NCBI GenBank assembly: GCA_964604875.1
Contig: CAZSAC010000002.1
Location: forward strand, 1-64,000
Direction of reading: 5' to 3'
Length of the DNA: 64,000 bases
DNA from: JAVVSR01 sp964604875
GTDB lineage: Bacteria; Bacillota; Clostridia; Christensenellales; CAG-917
Shown here piece by piece: positions 1-7,905 of the stretch. Under the pieces are notes generated by a model. That model made no database searches, was not told where the DNA came from, and was given only the letters and a program-made list of their open reading frames with translations. The position numbers and the translations under genes were made by a program. Positions within the stretch are counted from its first letter, which is position 1; each line of letters starts with the position of its first letter.

Positions 1-4
1 TAAG

Positions 5-32
5 AAAAATCCGCAATAAATTGCGGATTTTG
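5..32 (-). terminator. Intrinsic terminator after the glycosyltransferase gene
   Basis: A perfect 11-bp stem (6-16 with 21-31) closes a 4-nt TAAA loop. Read on the minus strand it ends in a T-rich tract, 20 bases past the stop codon of the gene ending at 53. The plus-strand side is also T-rich, so it may work in both directions. Confidence 0.85.
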
Positions 33-52
33 TTTTATTAAGTTTAGACGAA

Positions 53-2095
53 TTATTTGTCTTCTTTAACAGCGATAGGAAGCATACTAATACGTTTTCC
101 ATTGGTGGTAATATCATAAACCACATAGCCGTAATAAAGTGTAGTTAGCGCAGCGATGACGTTTCCGAAAGCATAGATAACGCTTCCCTTTGCAAAGTAA
201 ACCCTAGCCATCTCTGCAGACAACGCGCCCGACATATTCATAACAACGCCTACGTTCACGAAAGACAACAGCGCAAACCAACCGAATATCCAAAACAACC
301 TTTCCTCTCCGCTGATTGCAATATAAGCAAGCAGTAAGATTAATCCGATTGCCAAAGCAGTTTCAGTCATATTTAAGCTGAATACGGCAATGGTAGTGAG
401 GAAGAAGCCCGATATAAGCATAAGCTCGCCACGGTTTTTGTTTTTGAAATAAAGCGACACCGAGTATGCAAGCAGTATTGCGCAGAAAACCAAGTTCAAC
501 CAAAAAGCCGTCTTGTTTACCGCAACATTGTTCAAATTGAACAAGCCGTACAGGTTAAATGCGTTAGACACACAGTTTTGTGATTTGAACATTGTGACGC
601 TATATCTATAGAAGATGTGGAAGAAGCTATATCCGTTGTTGCAGAAGTAATCCTTAATGGCGGGAGCCGAAATAAGGATAAATGCAAAGAACGAAACCAC
701 CCAACCTATTGAATATAAAATGATTAACGGTTTTTTGTTTTCCGCCTTTATGATTGACATCACTTCATATAAAACCACAAATGGTAAAATATAGATAGCA
801 ATCGGCGACCATAATACGCTGATTAAGCACGCAATCAACAAGCAAACGTTTTTCTTTTCGACCATACAAACGAAAATTATCAACAATAACATCGAAAGTA
901 CGGGCACGATAACGTCATACCCTGCGGACAATGTAAATAAAACAGGTAGGCAAGCGTATAAGCCTGCAATTAAAGCCGCGAGTTTTTCTGTGGTATATTT
1001 ACGGGCGAACAGATATAATATAGCAATAGACGCGCCTTCGCACAAGATAGCCGTCAAACGCAAAATCACGGATTGAGCGGCAATAGAAGTCATATCCTTG
1101 ATAAACCAACCCGATACCCAAATTTGATATATGCTCAAAGGAGCGTATGAAGGATATTTATCATAAACGTTGGCTAACCCTATATTTACAAAGTTTTTAG
1201 CTATATCCGCCAAGTATACCGTGCTTCCTCTGGCAAACAAAGTTGCAGATAAAACCAGTCGAATAGCCAAACCTAAAAGCACAAGCATAACCGTCGTCAA
1301 AGCTACGTTGCCAATAAACGCCTGTTTACCGCCGTTGGACAACAGCTTGCGATATGCAAAATATGCCCCTACGATAAGCAAAACAGTAATAACTGCAAGC
1401 AAAACGATAAAGAGTATGCCTTCTGTGGAGCTAAGCTCATAGATAACTTCTTTTGGCTTGAAAATAGTTTGAACATCGGCGCCTGACGGAACACTTTCCA
1501 CACGCTTCATTGAAACGTTTTCAAATTGCGCCTCGCCTACTGCATAACTTTTCACGCCGTTTGCGTCCACGTTACCCAGAGACAGCGCAACCGTAATTTC
1601 TTTCGTGTTTTTCGGTTTTACGTAAACGGTATATTCCGTCCATTCTCCACCCACCTCTTTAGTGGTTGCAAGAACAACGCTACCTTCCAACACCTTTAAG
1701 CCGGCACCTGCAAAATTCTCACTGCCGCCTTGTGACAAGGAAGCGTTACGCATTGTTGCAGAAATACGGTAATAAGCATTTTTGGAAACCGCAACTTTTT
1801 GATAAATATAAGAATAGTTCCCGTTGCTGCTGTTATTAACAAGCTTTAAAAAAGTGTCGCCGTAAGCGTCTGAAACGCCGTCGGCATGATAAGAAACGTA
1901 GTATTTGCCGTCAGTAGATTTATCGGAATCCTTGTAGGAATACCAATAATTTAAAGAATTGCTTGAAACGTCTTCAAAATTGGTATTCTTTAAAAGTTCC
2001 TTTTCGTAAACAGGTTTATTATCACAGCCGACAAACACCGACAAAGCCAGCGTCAAAAGTACGACTAGTAATAAGATTTTTACCCCTCGTTTCAT
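53..2095 (-). CDS. Lipoprotein-like multi-pass membrane protein, probable GT-C-type glycosyltransferase
   Basis: The 680-residue product starts with a hydrophobic signal ending in a lipobox-like FVGC (Cys24). Residues about 25-220 are a polar, beta-rich region with no Cys motifs, resembling a carbohydrate-binding jelly-roll module. From about 228 on there are a dozen or so hydrophobic segments. The second of these is followed by an outside loop with Asp297 (YLADIAKNF), the place where GT-C enzymes of the GT39/GT87 type carry their catalytic Asp. I infer transfer of a lipid-linked sugar on the outer membrane face; acceptor and donor are unknown. The gene lies 16 bp behind rplS with its own GAGAGG ribosome site and is followed by a terminator, so it is probably co-transcribed with rplS. 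The membrane class is firm; the enzymatic role is moderate. Confidence 0.6.
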   Translation of the reverse strand: MKRGVKILLLVVLLTLALSVFVGCDNKPVYEKELLKNTNFEDVSSNSLNYWYSYKDSDKSTDGKYYVSYHADGVSDAYGDTFLKLVNNSSNGNYSYIYQKVAVSKNAYYRISATMRNASLSQGGSENFAGAGLKVLEGSVVLATTKEVGGEWTEYTVYVKPKNTKEITVALSLGNVDANGVKSYAVGEAQFENVSMKRVESVPSGADVQTIFKPKEVIYELSSTEGILFIVLLAVITVLLIVGAYFAYRKLLSNGGKQAFIGNVALTTVMLVLLGLAIRLVLSATLFARGSTVYLADIAKNFVNIGLANVYDKYPSYAPLSIYQIWVSGWFIKDMTSIAAQSVILRLTAILCEGASIAILYLFARKYTTEKLAALIAGLYACLPVLFTLSAGYDVIVPVLSMLLLIIFVCMVEKKNVCLLIACLISVLWSPIAIYILPFVVLYEVMSIIKAENKKPLIILYSIGWVVSFFAFILISAPAIKDYFCNNGYSFFHIFYRYSVTMFKSQNCVSNAFNLYGLFNLNNVAVNKTAFWLNLVFCAILLAYSVSLYFKNKNRGELMLISGFFLTTIAVFSLNMTETALAIGLILLLAYIAISGEERLFWIFGWFALLSFVNVGVVMNMSGALSAEMARVYFAKGSVIYAFGNVIAALTTLYYGYVVYDITTNGKRISMLPIAVKEDK

Positions 2096-2111
2096 TTTAA
2101 CCTCTCAAAAA

Positions 2112-2459
2112 TTACTTTCTGATTTCTTTAATTTTAGCTGCCTTACCTTTCAACTCACGCAAATAGTATAACTTTGCACGACGAACCTTACCATAACGAA
2201 CGATTTCAATGTGGTCGATTTTGGGAGAATGTAGCGGGAATGTACGCTCAACGCCAACGCCGTAGGAAATACGTCTTACTGTAAAAGTTTCACGGATACC
2301 ACCGTTTTTGCGCGCAATAACAACGCCCTCGAAAACCTGTAGACGTTCACGCGTGCCTTCAACGACCTTAACAAACACTTTTACAGTGTCGCCGGCGCCG
2401 AATTGGGGAATATCCTTGCGGATACCTTCACTTTCAATTAAATCGATAATGTTGCTCAT
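2112..2459 (-). CDS. rplS: 50S ribosomal protein L19
   Basis: At 115 residues this is the normal length for L19. It matches the family along its whole length, including FxGDTVKV-like (FGAGDTVKVFVKV), GVVIARKNGG and the basic C-terminal segment KLYYLRELKGKAAKIKE. L19 sits at the 30S-50S interface. The ATG is preceded by TTTGGAGG. In Bacillus the gene lies between trmD and ylqF; here it has moved to the distal side of yraN and has its own promoter (2534-2562) and about 70 nt of leader. Confidence 0.98.
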   Translation of the reverse strand: MSNIIDLIESEGIRKDIPQFGAGDTVKVFVKVVEGTRERLQVFEGVVIARKNGGIRETFTVRRISYGVGVERTFPLHSPKIDHIEIVRYGKVRRAKLYYLRELKGKAAKIKEIRK

Positions 2460-2533
2460 TTGACTTTACCTCCAAAAATTTTACTAAGCGTTCGTGTACG
2501 ATGACAGAGGACCGCCCGAAGTCAGACTGTGAC
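2460..2533 (-). promoter_or_regulatory. Possible L19 leader RNA
   Basis: The roughly 70-nt transcribed leader of rplS can fold into a hairpin: ACAG pairs with CTGT and, inside it, GAC pairs with GTC around a CG-rich loop (about 2497-2530). Firmicutes have a known autoregulatory L19 leader, but I could not align this sequence to that family, so its identity is inference from position and a weak fold. Confidence 0.35.
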
Positions 2534-2562
2534 ATTCTAGCATAAAATAAAAAAACGCTCAA
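2534..2562 (-). promoter_or_regulatory. Promoter of rplS
   Basis: Minus-strand -35 TTGAGC (2557-2562), 17-bp spacer, -10 TAGAAT (2534-2539). The -35 box lies inside the 3' arm of the yraN terminator. Confidence 0.75.
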
Positions 2563-2580
2563 CTGTTTTGAGGGCTTTTT
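2547..2580 (-). terminator. Terminator of the ylxM-to-yraN operon
   Basis: On the minus strand AAAAGCCCTCAA and TTGAGCGTTTT form a 12-bp stem with one mismatch and one G-U pair, followed by a T run. It lies about 58 bp after the yraN stop and overlaps the rplS -35 box. Confidence 0.7.
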
Positions 2581-2637
2581 ATAAATAAAATATTAAGATT
2601 AATAGTAAAAATTAAAATATCTAAATAAAAAAGGATT

Positions 2638-2982
2638 TTAAAAGGCGTTGGCAATATGTTCAACGTCATTTCCTATGACGGCAATAGCGTCAAAACGGAC
2701 GTCGGTGTTGAATAGTTTTTTTTCGTTGATATACATTTTTGCAAACTGACGATACCTGTTTTGTTGTCTTGCGGAGATTTGCTCAAAAGGGTGTCCAAAA
2801 GCATAAGATTGCCTTGTCTTTACCTCTATAAAAACGATTGCGCCTTCTTTTGATTGCGCAATAATGTCCACCTCTATTCCAATTAATTTGGCATTGGTTT
2901 GCAAAATTTTATAGCCGTTTTCGATTAAGTATCCAACAGCTAAACTTTCCCCTCTGGTGCCCTCAAGCTTGCTTTTCATCAT
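2638..2982 (-). CDS. yraN: YraN family (UPF0102) endonuclease-like protein
   Basis: A protein of about 114 residues of the UPF0102 family. The restriction-endonuclease-like core is visible: GESLAVGYL, then EVDIIA and FIEVKTR, the E-D-ExK arrangement of this superfamily. Family members have no firmly assigned role. The frame is open up to a TTG at 2995-2997, but the paired ATG codons at 2977-2982 give the usual family N-terminus; I chose 2982. No clear Shine-Dalgarno is visible. The start lies inside the 3' end of rnhB (about 20 bp overlap), so translation is probably coupled. Last gene of the operon. Confidence 0.85.
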   Translation of the reverse strand: MMKSKLEGTRGESLAVGYLIENGYKILQTNAKLIGIEVDIIAQSKEGAIVFIEVKTRQSYAFGHPFEQISARQQNRYRQFAKMYINEKKLFNTDVRFDAIAVIGNDVEHIANAF

Positions 2983-3601
2983 TGAAATCCGAAACAAAGT
3001 TTCTTATAAAAGTTTTACGGTGAAGCGGTGTCGCGCCCAACGCGCGGATGGCGTCAATATGCTTTGTCGAGCCGTAGCCTTTGTTTGACTCAAAGCCGTA
3101 TTCCGGATATAGCTTATCATATTCTCGCATCATTCTGTCACGGGTTACCTTTGCAACAATGGAGGCAGAACCTATGCTGTATGAAAGCTCATCGCCTTTT
3201 ATAATCGAATGTGTTTTATATGGAATATCCAATTTAACAGCGTCAATTAAAACTATGTCGGGTTTAATCGGCAATGTCATAATCGCACGTTTCATCGCCT
3301 CTTTTGTTGCGTTTAAAATATTGATTTCGTCAATAACATCATTTTCAACACTGACTGTCGAATGACAAATTGAAGACTCAATAATCAAATCAAACAGTTC
3401 TTCACGCTTCTTTTCAGATACCTTTTTACTGTCGTCTACACCGTCTACAATTTTATCCAAATCCATAATAATTGCCGTAACAGTAACTGGTCCGGCAAGA
3501 GGTCCTCTGCCGACTTCGTCAACTCCGCAAATATATTTACAACCTTGCGCTATGTATTTTTTCTCAAAAAATAATTTGTCTATATCTGTTGTTTTTTTCA
3601 T
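2963..3601 (-). CDS. rnhB: Ribonuclease HII
   Basis: The 212-residue protein carries the RNase HII signature DEVGRGPLAGP at about 28-38, with the first two catalytic acids Asp28 and Glu29, then SIVAKVTRDRMM and NKGYGSTKH near the C-terminus. It removes RNA from RNA:DNA hybrids and single ribonucleotides from DNA. Its ATG overlaps the rbgA stop in an ATGA, typical of translational coupling, and its 3' end overlaps yraN. The order rbgA-rnhB-yraN is common in Firmicutes. Confidence 0.97.
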   Translation of the reverse strand: MKKTTDIDKLFFEKKYIAQGCKYICGVDEVGRGPLAGPVTVTAIIMDLDKIVDGVDDSKKVSEKKREELFDLIIESSICHSTVSVENDVIDEINILNATKEAMKRAIMTLPIKPDIVLIDAVKLDIPYKTHSIIKGDELSYSIGSASIVAKVTRDRMMREYDKLYPEYGFESNKGYGSTKHIDAIRALGATPLHRKTFIRNFVSDFNDEKQA

Positions 3602-4449
3602 TGCCGAGGATATTCTAACATAATTTTTCCGATTCTTTGCTTTCTGAAATCGTCTAAAACCGCTTTTGCCGTACGGTCGTAATCTACCTCTGCGCCCTTC
3701 AAAACATAGCCTCTTTCAACGGCAATTTGCTCGTATATTTCAAGCGGGGTTTGGGCAAGAGTTTCCAAATTGTATCTTGCTTTAAGCAGTTCTGAATGCG
3801 ACGCGGATAAAAATGTAATAAGTTCTAAACAAATGTCGTTTATATCCAAAACCTCGTCTCTTATGCTTCCAATAAAGGCGAGATGTTTGGCGATAGTTTC
3901 GTCCTCAAGCTTAGGCCATAGCGTACCCGGGGTGTCCAACATATCCACGCCTTTTGCCACGGCAAGCCATTGTTTGTTTTTGGTCACGCCGGGGCGGTCG
4001 CCCGTAATTGTGCGTTTGCCTCCGCATAAACTGTTTATCAGCGTAGATTTTCCGCTGTTTGGGATGCCGATTACCATACTTCTGATTGGAGTATTTACGC
4101 CCTTTTCACGATACTTTTCCACCTTATCGGATACAAGCTCGGCAAGCTTTTTCATAACCGTTTGACTGTCTCTGCCACCCGTGCTGTTTGAAGCTACATA
4201 AGCTAAGCCTTGTTTGTCGAAAAATTCAAACCATTTTCTAAGATCCGCCGACTCAACCATATCCGTTTTAGAAAAGCAATATAAAATCCGTTTGTTTTTT
4301 ATTAAGCTGTCAAAGCAAGGATTTAGGCACGCAGAAACCGCGCGGCTGTCGATTACATAAATTACCGCGTCAACGATTTTCAGGTTTTCTTCAATAAGTC
4401 TAACGGCTTTGGACATATGTCCGGGAAACCATTGTATAGGCTTGCTCAT
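3598..4449 (-). CDS. rbgA: Ribosome biogenesis GTPase RbgA (YlqF)
   Basis: A circularly permuted GTPase of 283 residues: the G4 motif SKTD (60-63) comes before the P-loop GIPNSGKST (128-136) and DTPG (172-175). The N-terminal WFPGHMSKA is the family hallmark. RbgA acts late in 50S subunit assembly. It lies 9 bp downstream of trmD and overlaps rnhB by 4 bp. Confidence 0.97.
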   Translation of the reverse strand: MSKPIQWFPGHMSKAVRLIEENLKIVDAVIYVIDSRAVSACLNPCFDSLIKNKRILYCFSKTDMVESADLRKWFEFFDKQGLAYVASNSTGGRDSQTVMKKLAELVSDKVEKYREKGVNTPIRSMVIGIPNSGKSTLINSLCGGKRTITGDRPGVTKNKQWLAVAKGVDMLDTPGTLWPKLEDETIAKHLAFIGSIRDEVLDINDICLELITFLSASHSELLKARYNLETLAQTPLEIYEQIAVERGYVLKGAEVDYDRTAKAVLDDFRKQRIGKIMLEYPRQ

Positions 4450-4458
4450 AATTCCTCG

Positions 4459-5133
4459 CTATTTCTTCAATAAATCGGGACGGCGCATAGCTGTGATTTC
4501 ATACGCCTTTTTCTTTCTCCACTCGTCAACCAAAGCGTGATTGCCCGACACCAAAACCTCAGGGACATCCATTCCCAAAAAATTTTGCGGACGGGTATAT
4601 TGCGGATACTCTAACAAATTGGTAGAAAAGCTTTCCTCCTCGGTGGACTGTTCGCTGCCTAAAACATCGGGAATATAACGTGTTATGGCGTTTAATATAA
4701 CCAAAGCAGGCAACTCCCCGCTTGTTAAAACATAATCCCCGATGGAAATTTCCATATCGATATCCAAATCAATAACACGCTGGTCTATACCCTCATAACT
4801 TCCGCATAAAAACAAAATATTTTGCTTTTGAGAAAGCTCCTTAACCAAGGCTTGCGTAAGCGGAACGCCTCTCGGCGATACGTTGATACGCGTATAACTG
4901 TGTGATGCGTCAACGGCTTGGATAGCGTCGTGAATAGGTTGTGGAGTCATCACCATACCTGCGCCACCGCCAAAAGGATAGTCGTCGGTTTTTTTGTGCT
5001 TGTCTTGAGAATAGTCTCTGATATTTTCTACCTCAACCGAAAACAAGTTTTTTTCGATTGCCTTGCCTAAAATACCGCTTTTTAAAACCTCAAAATATTC
5101 GGGAAAAAGGGTTAAAATTTTAAAGTTAGTCAT
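4459..5133 (-). CDS. trmD: tRNA (guanine-N1)-methyltransferase
   Basis: 224 residues, slightly short for TrmD but complete. The trefoil-knot SAM site is visible as GDYVLTSGELPAL near 130-145, and DDYPFGGGAGMVM near 50-63 is the substrate-binding stretch. It methylates G37 of tRNAs read at CNN codons to prevent frameshifting. The start overlaps the rimM stop by 8 bp, so the two are translationally coupled. Confidence 0.97.
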   Translation of the reverse strand: MTNFKILTLFPEYFEVLKSGILGKAIEKNLFSVEVENIRDYSQDKHKKTDDYPFGGGAGMVMTPQPIHDAIQAVDASHSYTRINVSPRGVPLTQALVKELSQKQNILFLCGSYEGIDQRVIDLDIDMEISIGDYVLTSGELPALVILNAITRYIPDVLGSEQSTEEESFSTNLLEYPQYTRPQNFLGMDVPEVLVSGNHALVDEWRKKKAYEITAMRRPDLLKK

Positions 5134-5629
5134 ATACCGCTATCTCCTCAAAGCGTCTTTCGTCAACTTCTATCGTTTTTTTGTCAACGTCAACGTTTAT
5201 CAAAACATCCTTGAGCGCGGGGAACATAACCGTTTTTCCGTTATCCGACAAAACATAGACGTCCGCCGCGCCGTGCTGTAGAACGTCAATCAGCGTGCCG
5301 AATATCTTTTTTTTGCACTTTACAACACAACCCAATAAGTCTACGATAAAGTATCTGTTTTCTTGCAGGGGTGTTGCGTTATCTCTGTCGACGGAAACAA
5401 ATTTACCGCCTAAAAGTTCGGCGTCATTTCGGGTGTCTACGCCAACAAACTTTACGTAAACAACTTCACCGTCTATCCGAACGCTTTGGACGTTTAACTT
5501 CCGATTATCGTCGATAAACACACTTTTCAGCGTATTAAAACGCAGAACATTGTCGGTGATTGGAACAAGTTTCACTTCACCTTTAATGCCCTGTGCCTTA
5601 ACGATTTTACCAATAATCAATCCCGACAT
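5126..5629 (-). CDS. rimM: 16S rRNA processing protein RimM
   Basis: 167 residues from the ATG at 5627-5629, which follows AAGGAGGTAGT; the frame is open further upstream but those codons lie within khpA. MSGLIIGKIVKAQGIKGEVK is the RimM N-terminal beta-barrel, and the PRC-barrel follows at about residue 95 (RYFIVDLLGC). It assists 30S head maturation by binding S19. In Bacillus ylqD sits between khpA and rimM; here it is absent. Confidence 0.95.
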   Translation of the reverse strand: MSGLIIGKIVKAQGIKGEVKLVPITDNVLRFNTLKSVFIDDNRKLNVQSVRIDGEVVYVKFVGVDTRNDAELLGGKFVSVDRDNATPLQENRYFIVDLLGCVVKCKKKIFGTLIDVLQHGAADVYVLSDNGKTVMFPALKDVLINVDVDKKTIEVDERRFEEIAVYD

Positions 5630-5645
5630 ACTACCTCCTTGGGTA

Positions 5646-5876
5646 CTATTTTTCGGAAATGGTAACCGTATATTTTTTCCTCTCTCTTGCAGACGCGGCT
5701 TTAACAATCGTGCGGATAGATTTTGCAATTCTACCTTGTTTTCCGATAATCTTGCCGATATCTTCTTTTTTTGCGGAAATTATAATTTCTTTGTTGTTTT
5801 TTTCCTCGTTAAGCTCCACGGTGATGTCGTCGCTTCCCGAAAGCTCCTTCACGAGATACTGAACTAATTCAAGCAT
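5646..5876 (-). CDS. khpA: KH domain RNA-binding protein KhpA (YlqC)
   Basis: A 76-residue single KH domain with the GxxG loop in IIGKQGRIAKSI (about 43-54). KhpA works with KhpB/Jag as a small RNA-binding pair in Gram-positives. It sits in its usual place, between rpsP (10 bp upstream) and rimM (16 bp downstream). Confidence 0.95.
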   Translation of the reverse strand: MLELVQYLVKELSGSDDITVELNEEKNNKEIIISAKKEDIGKIIGKQGRIAKSIRTIVKAASARERKKYTVTISEK

Positions 5877-5886
5877 ATTTCACCAA

Positions 5887-6135
5887 TTATTTTTCGATTA
5901 TGCCGTTTTTCTTGAATAAAGAACGGACAGTTTCGGTGGGTTGAGCGCCTGTAGCAAGCCATTTCTTTGCGATATCTGCATCGATATTCAATACAACAGG
6001 TTCTTTCGTGGGGTCATAATAACCGATTTGCTCGATATATTGTCCGTCACGCGCTTTTCTGCTATCGGTTGCAACGATGCGATAGAAAGGAGCCTTTTTT
6101 GCGCCCATTCTTGTTAATCTGATTTTTACTGCCAT
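5887..6135 (-). CDS. rpsP: 30S ribosomal protein S16
   Basis: 82 residues, full length. The N-terminus VKIRLTRMGAKKAPFYRIV and YDPTKEP are typical of bS16. The ATG follows a GGAGGTAG site. A gap of 53 bp separates it from ffh and shows no terminator, so it is probably part of the same transcript. Confidence 0.98.
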   Translation of the reverse strand: MAVKIRLTRMGAKKAPFYRIVATDSRKARDGQYIEQIGYYDPTKEPVVLNIDADIAKKWLATGAQPTETVRSLFKKNGIIEK

Positions 6136-6188
6136 TGTAATACTACCTCCGTAAAATAAGTGTATATATTTTTATTATTGTCGATTAG

Positions 6189-7502
6189 TTAAAAAGGAAA
6201 CTTCATTCCTCTCATTCCGCCTTTGGAAAAACGTTTCATCATATCTTTGCTGAGCTCAAACTGCTTCAAAAGTTGATTTACGTCTTGTATGGTGGAGCCG
6301 CTGCCCGCCGCGATACGCTTGCGTCTGCTTGCCTTTATGATATCGGGATTCGCCCTCTCCTCTGGTGTCATTGATTGGATAACCGCTTTCGTTTTAGAAA
6401 TTTTATCTTCATCGATTTCGGCATCGGCAAGCTTGCCCATGCCCGGCATCATTTTCAGCATTTTTCCTAGTCCGCCCATTTTTTTGACGCTTTCAAGCTG
6501 GGTTAGATAGTCTTGCAGGGTAAATGAGTTGGCTTTCATTTTCTTTTGAAGATTTAGGGCTTCTTCCTCAGAAAACGCCTCTTGCGCCTTTTCGATGAGC
6601 GTTAAAACGTCGCCCATACCCAAAATTCTGCTTGCCATACGCTCGGGATGGAAAGGTTCAATATCCTCCATCTTTTCACCGCTTCCGACAAACTTTATCG
6701 GTTTGCCCGTAACCGCGCGGATTGATAACGCTGCGCCGCCTCGGGTATCGCCGTCGAGCTTTGTTAAAATAACGCCGCTGATTTCAAGTTGCTTGTTAAA
6801 CGTATCGGCAACGTTGACTGCGTCTTGTCCCGTCATACTGTCAACAACCAACAATATTTCGTTTGGTTTGACTTTCGCTTTGATGTTTTTCAACTCGTCC
6901 ATAAGCTGTTCGTCAATGTGTAAACGCCCAGCCGTATCGATAATCAAAACATCTGTCCCTTGCTTGCGAGCCTCGTCAAACGCCGCCTCCGCAATCTTAA
7001 CGGGATTGATTTGCCCTTGTGTGAATACCTCACATTTGGACTTTTCTCCAACTATTTGTAACTGCTTTATAGCCGCCGGACGATATATATCGCACGCCGC
7101 CAAAAGCACTTTTTTGTTTTGCTTTTTAAACATATTGGCAAGCTTTCCGCACATAGTTGTCTTGCCCGCGCCTTGCAAACCGCACATCATAATAACTGTC
7201 GGCGGACGGTCGGCTACGGCAACCTTTGTATGCGTGCTGCCCATAAGAGAGATAAGCTCATCATTGACGATTTTTATCACCTGCTGACTGCTGTTCAACC
7301 CTTTTAAGATGTCTTCGCCACAGGCTTTTTCGGTGACTACATTGACAAAATCCTTTACCACTGTAAAGTTTACGTCAGCCTCAAGCAACGCCACGCGGAT
7401 TTCACGCATAGCCTGCCTAACCTCAAGCTCAGTCAAGCGACCTTTGTCTTTAAGTTTAGAAAAAATATGGTTCAACTTTGTGCTTAAACTGTCAAATGCC
7501 AT
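6189..7502 (-). CDS. ffh: Signal recognition particle protein Ffh
   Basis: 437 residues with N, G and M domains. GTPase motifs are G1 GLQGAGKTT (about 107-115), DTAGRL and TKLDGDTRGG. The Met-rich M domain (MLKMMPGMGKL and onward) binds SRP RNA and signal peptides. It starts 2 bp after ylxM. No SRP RNA gene was recognised in this window. Confidence 0.98.
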   Translation of the reverse strand: MAFDSLSTKLNHIFSKLKDKGRLTELEVRQAMREIRVALLEADVNFTVVKDFVNVVTEKACGEDILKGLNSSQQVIKIVNDELISLMGSTHTKVAVADRPPTVIMMCGLQGAGKTTMCGKLANMFKKQNKKVLLAACDIYRPAAIKQLQIVGEKSKCEVFTQGQINPVKIAEAAFDEARKQGTDVLIIDTAGRLHIDEQLMDELKNIKAKVKPNEILLVVDSMTGQDAVNVADTFNKQLEISGVILTKLDGDTRGGAALSIRAVTGKPIKFVGSGEKMEDIEPFHPERMASRILGMGDVLTLIEKAQEAFSEEEALNLQKKMKANSFTLQDYLTQLESVKKMGGLGKMLKMMPGMGKLADAEIDEDKISKTKAVIQSMTPEERANPDIIKASRRKRIAAGSGSTIQDVNQLLKQFELSKDMMKRFSKGGMRGMKFPF

Positions 7503-7504
7503 AA

Positions 7505-7837
7505 TTATTCCTCCAGTTTATCTATAAGCGCTTTAACTTCGTCGGCAATTAAATCCAAATCGGCCGGAATATCGGAGAGCAAATTTTCCAAGCCAGATTT
7601 AACTTTTGTCAAAATTTTTCTAAGCCCAAGTTTGTTTTCAAACTCTACAAGCGACTTTTCACCTCGAACAATCGCGTCGCGCACTGCTTGCCTCGATATA
7701 CCGAATTGCTCGGATATTTCAAAAAGGGAGATGTCACAATCATAATATAGACGCAACATTTCCGCTTGATGCTCAGTCAGCAACGCCCCGTATAGGCTTA
7801 GGTATTGGCTTAAGTTAAGTTTCTTCTCAATATCCAT
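7505..7837 (-). CDS. ylxM: SRP-associated HTH protein YlxM
   Basis: 110 residues from ATG 7835-7837. The sequence YGALLTEHQAEMLRLYYDCD followed by the helix-turn-helix FGISRQAVRDAI matches YlxM, a sigma-70-region-4-like protein linked to SRP. A TTG six codons upstream is in frame but lies in the arm of a terminator hairpin. There is no Shine-Dalgarno at normal spacing; the nearest purine run, AAAGG, is over 20 nt away. It is the first gene of the ffh-rpsP-khpA-rimM-trmD-rbgA-rnhB-yraN operon, whose promoter at 7870-7898 has its start point within the preceding terminator. Confidence 0.88.
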   Translation of the reverse strand: MDIEKKLNLSQYLSLYGALLTEHQAEMLRLYYDCDISLFEISEQFGISRQAVRDAIVRGEKSLVEFENKLGLRKILTKVKSGLENLLSDIPADLDLIADEVKALIDKLEE

Positions 7838-7839
7838 AA

Positions 7840-7868
7840 AAAAGTGTAAAGGCAAAAACCTTTACACC
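7840..7868 (-). terminator. Terminator of the ABC transporter operon, abutting ylxM
   Basis: On the minus strand GTGTAAAGG and CCTTTACAC form a 9-bp perfect stem with a T-rich loop, followed by TTTTTT that runs directly into the ylxM ATG. The stem starts 2 bp after the -10 box of the ylxM promoter. Confidence 0.85.
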
Positions 7869-7869
7869 A

Positions 7870-7898
7870 ATATTATTATATAAAATTTTGTTTGTCAA
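7870..7898 (-). promoter_or_regulatory. Promoter of the ylxM-ffh operon
   Basis: Minus-strand -35 TTGACA (7893-7898, perfect), 17-bp spacer, -10 TAATAT (7870-7875). Predicted start about 7863-7864, inside the terminator stem, so only read-through RNA from upstream can form the whole hairpin. Confidence 0.75.
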
Positions 7899-7905
7899 AC
7901 GAAAA

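Noticed and set aside
6595..7287. Open plus-strand frame of 230 codons opposite ffh
   Set aside because: It is antisense to a certain gene, has Ser/Pro-rich low-information composition and no ribosome site.
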